Shown here piece by piece: positions 16,901 to 25,635 of a stretch of 64,000 bases of DNA. The notes below the pieces were generated by a model that was not told where the DNA came from, searched no databases, and saw only the letters and a list, made by a program, of their open reading frames with translations. The stretch's first letter is position 1. Every line of letters starts with the position of its first letter. Both the position numbers and the translations under genes were made by a program. The stretch is from Stieleria magnilauensis (GTDB taxonomy: Bacteria; Planctomycetota; Planctomycetia; Pirellulales; Pirellulaceae), in contig CP036432.1 in NCBI GenBank assembly GCA_007753675.1, positions 6,608,394 to 6,672,393 of the forward strand, written 5' to 3'.

Positions 16901-19900
16901 AACTTTGACGAAGAAACGATCGCCAATCTAAAGGAATCGATCCGACTTGCCGCAGCGGGCGAGGTGGTTCGCTACGACGTCGAGGTCCGCATGGCGGGCG
17001 ATAGCCGCATGACCATCGATTTCATGCTCAGCCCCGTTCGAGCGAGCGATGGGTCGATCACCCACTTGATTCCATCGGGAGTCGACATCAGCGAACGAAG
17101 GGCTGCCGAAGCCGCGGTCGTCGAGCGAGAACAATTCCTGACGCTGGCGCTCGACGCCGGAAAAATGGGATCGTTCAAATGGGATGTCATCGCAGGACAC
17201 GTGGAATGGTCAGAGATGGTGTATGCCATGTACGGCTACCACCAGAGAGAGTTTGATGGCAAAGTGAGCAGCTTCTGGCAGCTCATTCATCCGGATGACC
17301 TGGACCTCGTCAAGGCTCAGATTGATGAAGAACTCGCCAGCGATTGCGAGGACCATTTTGTCGAGTTTCGGTTGATACGACCGAGTGACGGTCGCACGAT
17401 TTGGGTCGAGGAGCGGGGAGTGATCCACCGCGACGCCAAGGGTGAACCGCTGCAAATGACCGGTTTAGTCCAAGACATTTCCGAACGCAAAGTCGACGAA
17501 CTGAATCTCGCCTTTCTATCCGATTTACAAACGCGGCTCGTGCCGTTGACGTCGGTCAACGAGTTGATGGCGGTCGCAACTCGGCTGACCGCGGACTACC
17601 TTGGGCTCGCTCGCTGTCTGCTCGTTGAGTTCGACCAACACGGCGAGATTGCTGATATCCTGTGTGACCATCACACCGGCGACGGTCCCAGCATGGTGGG
17701 GAAACATTCGGTACGCGACTTCCATGACGACGCCGAACGGGCGGATCTGATCGCCGGAAACCAGGTGCTCTCTAACGACGCGCAAAGCTCCCGCCGTGAG
17801 GATCGGCTGGTCAAAAGTTTCCGCGCGTTCAACATCGGCGCATTCTGCAATTCTGCCTACGTGACCGATCGCGGCACGAAGTTTGTCGTCTCCGCCCTGC
17901 ACGCCGAAAAACACACCTGGCAACTCGATGAACGCAGGCTGCTGCAGGAAGTTGCCGATCGCGTCGGCATTCGGATCGAACGGGCCAGATCCGAGGAGGA
18001 ATTGGCCAACCGCGAAGCGCACCTGCGTCGTGTGATCAACAATCAACTCGGGCTCGTCGGCGTCATCGACCGCAACGGAATTCTGTTGGAGGTTGACGAT
18101 CGGTCACTCAAGATCGCCCGCACCCGCCGTGAAGACGTTGTCGGAAAACACTTTGCCGATGCGCCGTGGTGGAGTTATGACCCGGCGGTTGCCGCCAGGA
18201 TGCGTGACGCCATGCGTCGAGCGATGGCTGGCGAAGTCGTTCGTTACGATGTCTCACTGTTCGCGCACGGTGACGAGGGCGTGATGATTGACTTCATGAT
18301 CGCGCCGGTGACCGATGACAACGGCGAAGTGGAATTCTTGATCCCGTCAGGCGTTGACATTCGCGATCGCTATCGGGCGCAGCAGCAATTGATGGAGAAC
18401 GAACGTCGCGTCTCGATGGCGTTGCGGGCCGGACGAATGGCTGCCTGGGAATGGACGCCTGAAAAAAGCCATTGGGATCCCAAGCTATTTGAATTACTGG
18501 GAAAGCCACCCATCGCTGATCCGTCACCGGAATACCTGTTCGAGTGCGTCCACCCGGACGATCTGTCGATGCTGCGATCCAGTTGGCAACGAGCCATCGA
18601 CGGCGAAGACGATTATGACGTGGAGTTTCGGGTCCACTTGCCGGGCGGCAGCATCCGCTGGCTGGCTGCGGTCGGCACCGTGATTCACAGCCCGGACGGT
18701 GGCGTCGCCGCAATGCATGGCTTGAACTGGGACATCACCGAACAAAAAGAGTCTCAGCAACGAATTCGTGATAGCGAACAACGGTTCCGCAATATGGCAA
18801 ACGCCGCTCCCGCGATGATCTGGGTCAGCGACCAAAACCATCAGTGCACGTTTCTGTCGCAACGTTGGTGTGACTTCACGGGACAGACCGAACGGGAGGG
18901 CCTGGCGATGGGTTGGCTCGAAGCGGTCCACCCGGACGACCGCCGATCGACGCGACAAGCGTTTTTGGCCGCGGTCGATCGTCACGAACCATTCGAGCTG
19001 GATTTCCGTTTGCGGACCGTCGACAACAGCTACCGTTGGGCGATCGACGCCGGACAACCGCGGTTTGATGAGTCGGGCGAGTTTGTCGGCTACGTCGGAT
19101 CGGTGATCGATGCCCATGACCGACACGAAGCCCAATCCGCATTGCAGGAAGCGCGCGCCGTCGCTGTCGCCGCCAACGAATCCAAAAGTGCCTTCCTGGC
19201 CAACATGTCGCATGAAATCCGCACGCCCATGACGGCGATCCTGGGCTACGCCGATCTGCTGGGCGACTTGATCGAAAACGAAGAAGCGAAGCAACATTTA
19301 CAAACGATCCGACACAACGGCGACTACCTGCTGGAAATCATCAACGACATCCTGGACCTGTCCAAAATCGAGGCGGGAAAACTGGACGTCCAATACGAAG
19401 ACTTCAATCCCCATCTGTTGATCGAAGATGTGCGCAGCATCATGGAAGTGCGCGCCAGTGAAGGGAACTTGACATTGGACGTTGAATACCAGGGCAAGAT
19501 TCCCAAACTGATCAATTCCGACATCAAACGGCTGAAGCAGATCCTGATCAATCTCGTCGGCAATGCGATCAAGTTCACGCGACAAGGGGGAGTCAAGATT
19601 CGCGTTCGATATGAAGCCTCCGTGCAACAATTGCAACTCGACGTCGTCGACACGGGAATCGGCATTGCAGAGGAACAGATGGAAAAACTGTTCAAGCCAT
19701 TTTCGCAGGGCGACGCGAGCGTGACCCGCAATTTTGGCGGAACGGGGCTGGGGCTGGCGATCAGCCAGCGACTTGCCGAGACGCTTGGAGGAAAAATCAC
19801 GGTGCGCAGCGTTGTCGGTGTCGGCAGCACGTTTACGGTCGGCATCGACACCGGAAACGTTGCGGAGTCCGACTTGGTCGACTACAGCGAGCTGGAAACC

Positions 19901-20320
19901 GATCAAGCGGCCAAAACGACGGCGGAAAAGGATGTCCCCACGCACCTGCCGTGGCATGTGCTGATCGTGGACGATCGCCGCGACATCCGGTTTTTGAGCA
20001 AACGCATTCTTACCCAGTCGGGCGCGACGGTGGACGAATGCGAAGACGGACTGCTTGCCGTGAAATACATGTCGGGTTGCTTGGCGGGCGGCGACTGCCC
20101 GGACCTGGTCTTGTTGGACATGCAGATGCCGAACCTGGACGGTTACTCGACCGCGGCGGAACTGCGGACGCTCGGTTATACCGGTCCGATCATCGCCCTG
20201 ACCGCCGATGCCATGCAAGGCGACATGAACAAATGCCTGGAAGCAGGCTGCAATGATTACTTGTCCAAACCGATTGACAAAGCCGCACTGCTTCGAAAGG
20301 TTTCAGAAATGCTAACATAG
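13985..20320 (+). CDS. Giant multi-PAS/GAF hybrid histidine kinase with degenerate CheB domain
   Basis: A 2111-aa soluble-looking sensor kinase. Rough order: degenerate CheB-methylesterase-like domain 10-185; PAS 211-310 (LDSMNIATLFLDNQLKIQRF, as in CheB-CheR-PAS chimeras); GAF 335-480; PAS 495-620; GAF 625-780; PAS 790-915, 920-1040 and 1048-1170; GAF 1177-1340; PAS 1343-1465, 1472-1590 and 1597-1720; HisKA with H1743 in MSHEIRTPM; HATPase 1845-1960 with [11 protein letters not shown]; receiver about 1992-2108 with phospho-acceptor D2045 in LLDMQMP. The PAS pairs 920-1170 and 1343-1590 look like a duplicated module. No membrane segment or output domain is seen, so it should pass phosphate through its receiver. 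The CheB catalytic Ser and Asp are missing. It is followed after 61 bases by the KaiC-like gene. Confidence 0.88.
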   Translation: MNDRSQTLPFVVGIGIATYRQDALQALVAALGDVPGMAVVLVPPFDCRESLLRPNRLQEFTPSRVIEVVSREKLTAGCVFVCRPQTFLELRGDDLVVVERQDADLESGPIDHLFDSLARQCGESCTGVLFAAASEQGASGLKAIGDAGGHTFAIDTDSVTAATASVADYIMPVAKVASAIRKHAFQWQKIEQLQRKRSTAPLVHSDSGQTDLLDSMNIATLFLDNQLKIQRFTQGVTALYQLSASDIGRPLQSVTHFAVEMPPYPDEVTLVANAPVEDEVETQDGRWFLRRVQPYADDTTGRGGLVVTFYEVTEQHQLRMRLAAAHAVTKLLADADSFETVIPKVLKALRSSLSAEVCLLWRVDAQAEFMTCVEADAIDRSLQPFVDLSRDIRIVIGEGLPGQAWLDREPVWFEDIQNKKGFIRAAAAKQSSLTSGVGFPIVVGRKFKGVIEIYTARTLKREPELLQLLGAVGNEIGQFIRQRRLTDTIRDEEARKTAILRSALDCVVTMDTTGRIVDFNPAAEQTFGYAASDVVGRLLSDVIIPEEFRESHRNGLTRYLHTGTSDLLGRRVELTAQRADGSLFPVEVAISVSHGRDGSPFFTGYLRDITERKQADEILLERAEMAALHASLAVSLAGEAPLGEILNTCCQRIVEGLDAAHAHVWLLDEQDQMLELTANAGVDTHLDGPPRRVPLGKSKIGQIAATQQPLLTNDVSHDPEISDLQGSGREDMVGFAGFPLIVEHRLVGVFALFTRHPLAQAVFEQLIPMADAIAQCIARKESEQRLVDREQRLNLALEAGRLGTWHWDIQNDRVTWSDQMFEIFGYTNDQFDGTRAGFLDIIHPDDQAYVRKRLGDAVTGTCGSYEMDFRVIRGDDGRTIWTSGRGVIDRDELNRPLGITAVASDITDRKHWELELTDRESHLRSVIDNTLFFIGVLDVEGTLLEANAVAINAGGLNRNDVIGKKFWDCYWWNFDEETIANLKESIRLAAAGEVVRYDVEVRMAGDSRMTIDFMLSPVRASDGSITHLIPSGVDISERRAAEAAVVEREQFLTLALDAGKMGSFKWDVIAGHVEWSEMVYAMYGYHQREFDGKVSSFWQLIHPDDLDLVKAQIDEELASDCEDHFVEFRLIRPSDGRTIWVEERGVIHRDAKGEPLQMTGLVQDISERKVDELNLAFLSDLQTRLVPLTSVNELMAVATRLTADYLGLARCLLVEFDQHGEIADILCDHHTGDGPSMVGKHSVRDFHDDAERADLIAGNQVLSNDAQSSRREDRLVKSFRAFNIGAFCNSAYVTDRGTKFVVSALHAEKHTWQLDERRLLQEVADRVGIRIERARSEEELANREAHLRRVINNQLGLVGVIDRNGILLEVDDRSLKIARTRREDVVGKHFADAPWWSYDPAVAARMRDAMRRAMAGEVVRYDVSLFAHGDEGVMIDFMIAPVTDDNGEVEFLIPSGVDIRDRYRAQQQLMENERRVSMALRAGRMAAWEWTPEKSHWDPKLFELLGKPPIADPSPEYLFECVHPDDLSMLRSSWQRAIDGEDDYDVEFRVHLPGGSIRWLAAVGTVIHSPDGGVAAMHGLNWDITEQKESQQRIRDSEQRFRNMANAAPAMIWVSDQNHQCTFLSQRWCDFTGQTEREGLAMGWLEAVHPDDRRSTRQAFLAAVDRHEPFELDFRLRTVDNSYRWAIDAGQPRFDESGEFVGYVGSVIDAHDRHEAQSALQEARAVAVAANESKSAFLANMSHEIRTPMTAILGYADLLGDLIENEEAKQHLQTIRHNGDYLLEIINDILDLSKIEAGKLDVQYEDFNPHLLIEDVRSIMEVRASEGNLTLDVEYQGKIPKLINSDIKRLKQILINLVGNAIKFTRQGGVKIRVRYEASVQQLQLDVVDTGIGIAEEQMEKLFKPFSQGDASVTRNFGGTGLGLAISQRLAETLGGKITVRSVVGVGSTFTVGIDTGNVAESDLVDYSELETDQAAKTTAEKDVPTHLPWHVLIVDDRRDIRFLSKRILTQSGATVDECEDGLLAVKYMSGCLAGGDCPDLVLLDMQMPNLDGYSTAAELRTLGYTGPIIALTADAMQGDMNKCLEAGCNDYLSKPIDKAALLRKVSEMLT

Positions 20321-20381
20321 GTAGAGTGATCGTCTTGACAAGACGACTGCCTGTGCGACGCCAGCCTACGGAAAATTCAAA

Positions 20382-21905
20382 ATGTCTCAACCCGAACAGC
20401 AAATTAGCACGGGCATCGACACACTCGATGACATCATGCACGGCGGCCTTACCGCAGATCGTCTTTATCTGATTGAAGGCTACCCGGGCACCGGAAAAAC
20501 GACACTCGCCATCCAATTCTTGCTCGACGGCGCCGCCAAGGGTGAACGCGGTCTCTACGTCAGTCTCTCCGAAACCCGCGACGAACTCGAAGGCGTCGCG
20601 GTCTCGCACGGCTGGTCGCTCGAGGGGATCGACATCCATGAACTTGTCGATCAAGAGAAACTGACCCAAGAACAATCTCAATACACCATGTTCGAGCCTT
20701 CGGAGATCGAACTCGGCGTGACCATCGACGGCGTCCTGGAGAAGGTTCAAGCAATTCAACCCAAACGGGTCGTTTTTGACTCACTGTCGGAGATGCGACT
20801 GCTGGCACAAAGTCCCCTCCGCTACCGACGTCAGATTCTGGCACTGAAACAGTTTTTCGTCGGGCGTGGTTGCACCACACTGATGCTCGATGACAAATCG
20901 GGTGGAGACATGGCAGCCGATCTCAACGACCAACAATTGCAAAGCATTGCCCATGGCGTGATCCGATTGGAGCAATTGCTCAACCACTACGGCGCCGAAC
21001 GCCGTTATCTGCGTGTCATCAAACATCGCGGCCGTGATTTTGTCGGTGGCACCCATGACGTTCTACTCAAACGTGGTGGGATGCAGGTCTATCCGCGCAA
21101 AACGATAGAATCGCCTCAGTGGCTTTCAACGGGAAATCTGATTAGCAGTGGCAATCCGGAACTGGACTCGTTGATCGGCGGCGGATTGATGGAAGGCACC
21201 AGCACACTCCTGCTCGGTCCAGCCGGTGTCGGCAAGTCGTCGACGGCAACGCAGTTTGCCATCGCAGCGGCCGAGCGAGGCGAGCGAGCGGTGTTTTTCG
21301 AATTCGAAGAAAGCCAGCATGCGTTCCTTCAACGCAGTCGCGGCTTGGGATTTGAAATTGACCAATACATCGAATCGGGTTTGATCGAACTGCACCAGTT
21401 TTCCGCCGGGGAAACTACCCCCGCCGGATTCGCGTCGCAAGTTCGCCAGGCCATCAAACCGGATGCCCAGGGTCGCAAGGCCACGATCGTCACGATCGAC
21501 AGCCTCAACGGCTTTTTGAATTCGATGCCCCATGAGCAATTCCTGCTCATACAGCTCAACGATATTTTGCAAATGCTCGGTCGTCACGGTATCGTGTCGT
21601 TTCTGATCACCGCCCAACACGGGATGCTGGGGACGGCGATGAAAACGCCCTTGGACGCCAGCTACATGGCGGACAACGTCTTACTGTTCCGATACTTTGA
21701 ATCAAACGGAGCGATTCGCCAGGCGATTTCGATGGTAAAGAAGCGAACGGGTAGACATGAGCGTACCATTCGTGAGTTTTTGTTGACGGATCGGGGACTA
21801 TCGATAGGCAGTCCCTTGGCCGACTTCCACGGAGTACTGAGCGGAACACCGTCCTATCAAGGCAACCGCGAGGATCTAATCAAGCGCGGTGGAAAAGATG
21901 CATGA
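20382..21905 (+). CDS. KaiC-like two-domain RecA-superfamily ATPase
   Basis: A 507-aa protein made of two KaiC/RadA-type RecA domains, like cyanobacterial KaiC (about 519 aa). Walker A is GYPGTGKTT (about residue 34) in the first half and GPAGVGKSST (about 280) in the second. The second half keeps the double acidic FFEFEESQ, in the place of the catalytic glutamates. The segment PLDASYMADNVLLFRYFE aligns with the KaiC autophosphorylation region, where the Ser appears kept and the Thr is replaced by Tyr. The C-terminal HERTIREFLLTDRGL matches KaiC's terminal segment. No kaiA or kaiB lies nearby. It sits between two hybrid kinases and shares an ATGA stop/start overlap with the second, so it probably works in that signalling unit rather than in a circadian clock. 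Confidence 0.88.
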   Translation: MSQPEQQISTGIDTLDDIMHGGLTADRLYLIEGYPGTGKTTLAIQFLLDGAAKGERGLYVSLSETRDELEGVAVSHGWSLEGIDIHELVDQEKLTQEQSQYTMFEPSEIELGVTIDGVLEKVQAIQPKRVVFDSLSEMRLLAQSPLRYRRQILALKQFFVGRGCTTLMLDDKSGGDMAADLNDQQLQSIAHGVIRLEQLLNHYGAERRYLRVIKHRGRDFVGGTHDVLLKRGGMQVYPRKTIESPQWLSTGNLISSGNPELDSLIGGGLMEGTSTLLLGPAGVGKSSTATQFAIAAAERGERAVFFEFEESQHAFLQRSRGLGFEIDQYIESGLIELHQFSAGETTPAGFASQVRQAIKPDAQGRKATIVTIDSLNGFLNSMPHEQFLLIQLNDILQMLGRHGIVSFLITAQHGMLGTAMKTPLDASYMADNVLLFRYFESNGAIRQAISMVKKRTGRHERTIREFLLTDRGLSIGSPLADFHGVLSGTPSYQGNREDLIKRGGKDA

Positions 21906-23566
21906 GCGAGCAACCCAGAATCAGACCACCGTCGCGACCGAACGACAGCCAGACGGTTACCGTGCTGGCGCCCACACCTCAGGACGCGAAGTATTGCGAC
22001 CAAGTGTTACGCGAAAACGGCGTACCGGTCGAATTTGCCACCTCTATCTACGACATCAACTCGCGAATACGCGAAGGGGCGGGAGTTATACTGATCGCAC
22101 AGGAGTACCTAACAGGAGAAACCACCGAACACCTTCGACAAGCCGTCCGCGAACAGCCGTCATGGTCCGACGTGCCGATCCTCGTGCTGCTCGCGCAACG
22201 CGGTTCGTCCCCACGCGTCATTGCCGATTTGTTGTCCATCGGTCACGTGACGTTGATCGAACGGCCGCTGCGAATCGCCCTCTTGGTGAGCACCCTGCAG
22301 GCAAAACTACGTGATCGCCTCAGACAATACGAGGTTCGAGATCTCCTGCACACCGCGCAATTGGCCAACGAATCGAAGAGTGAATTTCTGGCGAACATGT
22401 CCCACGAAATCCGCACGCCGATGACCTCGATCCTCGGCTACGCAGAGTTATTAACCGATCTGGTGGAGGATGAAAAAGCGGTCGGATACCTGGCCACGAT
22501 CCGTCGCAACGGCAACTTTCTGCTGGGCATCATCAACGACATCTTGGACCTCTCGAAAATCGAAGCGGGGAAGTTTGAAATCGACAGCGAACGCTTTGAT
22601 CCGGCACGCGTGATCGAGGATGTCCGCAGCATCATGGAAGTTCGCGCCTATGAAAAAGGATTGAAACTGGATGTGGACTATCGCGGCCGCATTCCTCAGT
22701 TCATCGAAAGTGATGCCAAGCGGTTGAAGCAAATCCTGATCAACCTTGTCGGCAACGCGATCAAGTTCACCAAGCGGGGCCGCGTCGGAATCGTCGTCGA
22801 GTCCGCCAATCGTCCTGACACCAACGAGCCTTTGACGACGTCGACCGAAGGCCAGTTGCGGATACGGATCAAAGATTCCGGCATCGGAATGACGCCTGAA
22901 CAACAAACGCGTCTGTTTAAACCGTTCTCTCAGGGCGACTCGATCATCACGCAACAGTTCGGTGGCACGGGACTCGGACTCGCCATCAGCCAACGGCTTG
23001 CCAGCATGTTGGGTGGCGAAATCTCTGTCGAAAGCAAGATCAACGGCGGCAGCACGTTCACACTTTCGATCAAGACCGGTGACGTGGCTGAGGCGACGGA
23101 GATCCGACCGACCGGCGAACGTCAACTGGACACAGAAACGACGTCAAGTTCCACGGTTAGACTAAACGCCCATGTCTTGATCGTCGATGACCGCCGCGAC
23201 ATTCGCTTCCTCAGCAAACACATCATCAACAAGGCGGGCGGACGAGTCACCGAAGCCGAAGACGGCGTCCTGGCCATCGAATCGGTCAAGCAAGCGGCCG
23301 AACGTGGCGAGACCTTTGATCTGATCTTGCTGGACATGCAGATGCCCAACATGAACGGCTACGAAACCGCGCGGCAACTCCGCCAACTCGGCTATGCCGG
23401 ACCGATCATTGCGCTAACGGCCGATGCCATGCAGGGTGACATGAACAAATGCCTGCAGGCGGGATGCAACGACTACCTGTCTAAACCCATCGACAAATCG
23501 ATGATGTTGGAAAAGATCGCCGCGTTCGTGAACACTTCTAAGCAACGGTCGGTCGATCAAAGGTAG
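21902..23566 (+). CDS. Hybrid histidine kinase with pseudo-receiver N-terminus
   Basis: A 554-aa protein. Residues about 15-135 have a receiver-like alternation of strands and helices, but the phospho-acceptor strand reads [10 protein letters not shown], without Asp, so it is a pseudo-receiver. HisKA follows, with H168 in MSHEIRTPM, then HATPase (about 265-395, [11 protein letters not shown]) and a true receiver (about 420-545, [14 protein letters not shown] ... LLDMQMP). The kinase core and terminal receiver are very like those of the giant kinase two genes upstream, so one is likely a duplicate. The ATG overlaps the KaiC-like stop (ATGA at 21902-21905), indicating translational coupling. 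No membrane segment is visible; the input may come from the KaiC-like ATPase through the pseudo-receiver. Confidence 0.87.
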   Translation: MSEQPRIRPPSRPNDSQTVTVLAPTPQDAKYCDQVLRENGVPVEFATSIYDINSRIREGAGVILIAQEYLTGETTEHLRQAVREQPSWSDVPILVLLAQRGSSPRVIADLLSIGHVTLIERPLRIALLVSTLQAKLRDRLRQYEVRDLLHTAQLANESKSEFLANMSHEIRTPMTSILGYAELLTDLVEDEKAVGYLATIRRNGNFLLGIINDILDLSKIEAGKFEIDSERFDPARVIEDVRSIMEVRAYEKGLKLDVDYRGRIPQFIESDAKRLKQILINLVGNAIKFTKRGRVGIVVESANRPDTNEPLTTSTEGQLRIRIKDSGIGMTPEQQTRLFKPFSQGDSIITQQFGGTGLGLAISQRLASMLGGEISVESKINGGSTFTLSIKTGDVAEATEIRPTGERQLDTETTSSSTVRLNAHVLIVDDRRDIRFLSKHIINKAGGRVTEAEDGVLAIESVKQAAERGETFDLILLDMQMPNMNGYETARQLRQLGYAGPIIALTADAMQGDMNKCLQAGCNDYLSKPIDKSMMLEKIAAFVNTSKQRSVDQR

Positions 23567-23612
23567 TGATTGATGGGGGAATCTGACGAGACAAACGTGG
23601 AATTCATCGAAA

Positions 23613-23645
23613 ACGTGCGTTGCGTACCGAGCACGCAACGCACGT
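23613..23645. terminator. Strong bidirectional hairpin between convergent genes
   Basis: A perfect 13-bp stem, ACGTGCGTTGCGT (23613-23625) and ACGCAACGCACGT (23633-23645), encloses a seven-base loop; outer arms GAATTCATCG and CGAATGAATTC extend it imperfectly. It lies 46 bases after the second kinase and 21 bases before the stop of the minus-strand lipoprotein, so it can serve both as a terminator. Confidence 0.7.
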
Positions 23646-23666
23646 GGATCGACGAATGAATTCGCC

Positions 23667-23840
23667 CTAGGTAGGGATTTGCCCTTCGACCTCAGCGGCC
23701 TTCTTTTCGGCCTTCTGCTGAAGCTCTTCATCCGTCATTTCGGGGACGATGACCGTTGGACGGGAATCGCTGCACCCGATCGCGGCCACGCAGGACACCG
23801 CGACGACGGAAAGGACGAGGAGATGGAACAGGTTTTTCAT
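23667..23840 (-). CDS. Small lipoprotein
   Basis: A 57-aa protein with a lipoprotein signal (MKNLFHLLVLSVVAVSCVAA, lipobox VAAIGC, lipidated Cys at about 23) followed by SDSRPTVIVPEMTDEELQQK and a short Lys/Glu helix ending QIPT. The mature peptide is only about 35 residues. Such tiny lipoproteins are frequently encoded next to DUF1559 pilin-like genes in planctomycetes, and this one lies 77 bases downstream of that gene, on the same strand, probably in one transcript. The function is unknown. A longer frame extending to 24299 is a shadow of the pilin-like gene. Confidence 0.75.
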   Translation of the reverse strand: MKNLFHLLVLSVVAVSCVAAIGCSDSRPTVIVPEMTDEELQQKAEKKAAEVEGQIPT

Positions 23841-23917
23841 TGTTGAATCCTTAGTTTGAGTTGTGATACCGAGTACGACGCCATGACGATGACTCAAGGT
23901 CAATCGCCGTGCGTGAA

Positions 23918-25174
23918 CTACAGTTCCTCCGAAATGACTTCTCGACTCGCTCGAGTTCCGAGCGCCCCCCAGACACCAAAGGGGCTGGCGCGACCGACCA
24001 TGTTTTGGTTGGCGTTGTCGAAGTAGTAAACGATGGTCGAGCTGGCGTTGCCCGCGTCGATGGAATCGGTGACAAACTTCACCGCACCATCGCCCATCAA
24101 GACATGCGCGCCGCCTTGATGCCGGCTGCTCGCTGACATCGTGCCACCGTACGTCCGTGCAAACGTCGAAAGAATGCAGGAGGGGGTGTTGGGCCCATGG
24201 ATCGTGTAAAAGCCGCTGAAGACGGGACCCCAGTCGGCCCAACGAAACCCACGCTTGTCGTCGGCGGACGGGATCAGTGTGACCCCGGTTCGTAGCCAAA
24301 AACGCGGTCGTTCGGGATCAAGCATGTCATCACAAGTGCTGGGATCGGTGTAAGAATCTCCCGCACTCGGGGCACGTGCGGACGAACCGGAGACCACGCG
24401 GGGATCGGTGCGGGCATCTCGATCTCCCAGATCTGTCGCGATTTCGCCACACATGATGGTGTTCGAAAGTCCGTCCAAGGTATCGCGGAACTTCATGTCC
24501 ACTCGGGGGCGAAACATGCCGCGGTGACCGGCTTGACTTCGCTGGGCCACCTGGGCAAGAGAAACCCCGCCCGGGTAGCCGCCCGATCCGCCGTTGCCGT
24601 TGGGATAGGTGTATTGATAGACGTAGTGGCTGTCGCCGAGACACGCGGCGTAGTTGGTTCGTCCCTGAGCCGGAAGCCCCGTTCCCGGATCACTCGGGCA
24701 ACGCAGGGTCGGGATTTCAGAGGCCCACGGCACATAGCCATCTTGTACCCACGGGTTGGGTCCCATCGGATTCCACGACCCCGTCATCACGCTACCGTTG
24801 GTGTTCTCACGGAGCGGGTTGGAGATCTTGTCCCACAAGGCTTGCTGCTCGATGAACGGCATGATGCCGACCAAAAAGCTCAGCCGTCTGGAACTATACC
24901 CGCCACCAGACGTGACGTTGCCGCCACCGGCCCCCCAGCCCGTTGATGAATTTGCATTCGTCCCGGTACCTTGAACGGGTTGCTGCTTGTGAGCCGCATA
25001 GTAGTTGTGAACGCCCAAACCAATCTGTCGAAAGTTGTTGCTACAACTCATCCTTCGGGCAGCCTCCCGCGCGGCTTGCACAGCGGGAAGCAGAAGGCCG
25101 ACGAGAATGCCAATGATCGCAATCACGACCAACAATTCAACAAGCGTAAAGCCTGTCCGTTTCTTCGACTGCAT
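23918..25174 (-). CDS. DUF1559 type II pseudopilin-like protein
   Basis: A 418-aa protein of the planctomycete DUF1559 (SBP_bac_10/PilA-like) family. It begins [20 protein letters not shown], the prepilin peptidase site (G/FTLVE) and hydrophobic N-terminal helix; then [20 protein letters not shown] is the family-defining start of the mature chain. The closing [19 protein letters not shown], with its H...GDG motif, is also family-typical. It should be processed by a prepilin peptidase and assembled into surface pilus-like fibres or secretion pseudopili. The start at 25174 has AAGAGG upstream, while the longer frame to 25327 lacks a signal. Downstream on the same strand is a tiny lipoprotein. 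Confidence 0.92.
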   Translation of the reverse strand: MQSKKRTGFTLVELLVVIAIIGILVGLLLPAVQAAREAARRMSCSNNFRQIGLGVHNYYAAHKQQPVQGTGTNANSSTGWGAGGGNVTSGGGYSSRRLSFLVGIMPFIEQQALWDKISNPLRENTNGSVMTGSWNPMGPNPWVQDGYVPWASEIPTLRCPSDPGTGLPAQGRTNYAACLGDSHYVYQYTYPNGNGGSGGYPGGVSLAQVAQRSQAGHRGMFRPRVDMKFRDTLDGLSNTIMCGEIATDLGDRDARTDPRVVSGSSARAPSAGDSYTDPSTCDDMLDPERPRFWLRTGVTLIPSADDKRGFRWADWGPVFSGFYTIHGPNTPSCILSTFARTYGGTMSASSRHQGGAHVLMGDGAVKFVTDSIDAGNASSTIVYYFDNANQNMVGRASPFGVWGALGTRASREVISEEL

Positions 25175-25635
25175 TATGAAACCTCTTGAGGAATGCCATC
25201 TTCCAAGTAAAACCGATGGGCTGTGAACGGACCACTCGGCTGATGCGATTCCACATAGGCGGACATTCAGCAACACGCCTGACCTTACGTCGATCGGAGT
25301 TGTCGTCACCGCCTTGGTTGAAAACATACGTAGATTGACGGGAGATCAAATACGTAAAATTTGCAGCAACGTTCTATGGAAAGATGCGCCTCCGCAAGGC
25401 GCGAGAAGGGCGAGTCGCAGGACGACAGCGCGAACGTTTTCCAAAGACACATTCGGGCAATACTCGGAGTTGCTGATTCGTTGCTTAGTCCATACGCTGA
25501 GAACGGCGCGCCTCTAAAAGCGTCACGGACATCCGACTCGTATCGACGACGCACGTGTTCGCTGTCTCCGCGAGCGATTCCTTCGATCGATCTTGCACCG
25601 CTCATTCATTCCAAGGGTCAGAGAATCGCAATCCC
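25175..25635. other. Divergent intergenic region
   Basis: This 461-bp region separates the minus-strand pilin-like gene and the plus-strand glycosidase and must contain both promoters. Short frames on both strands have no ribosome binding sites or family resemblance. No repeat element was seen. Confidence 0.4.

Noticed and set aside
19298-20218. A 306-codon minus-strand frame opposite the giant kinase
   Set aside because: Antisense to the kinase core and receiver, whose motifs are perfect; no start signal or family resemblance.
20382-21905. A circadian clock locus
   Set aside because: A KaiC-like protein is present but kaiA and kaiB are not, and one of the two phospho-site residues is altered; signalling use is more likely.
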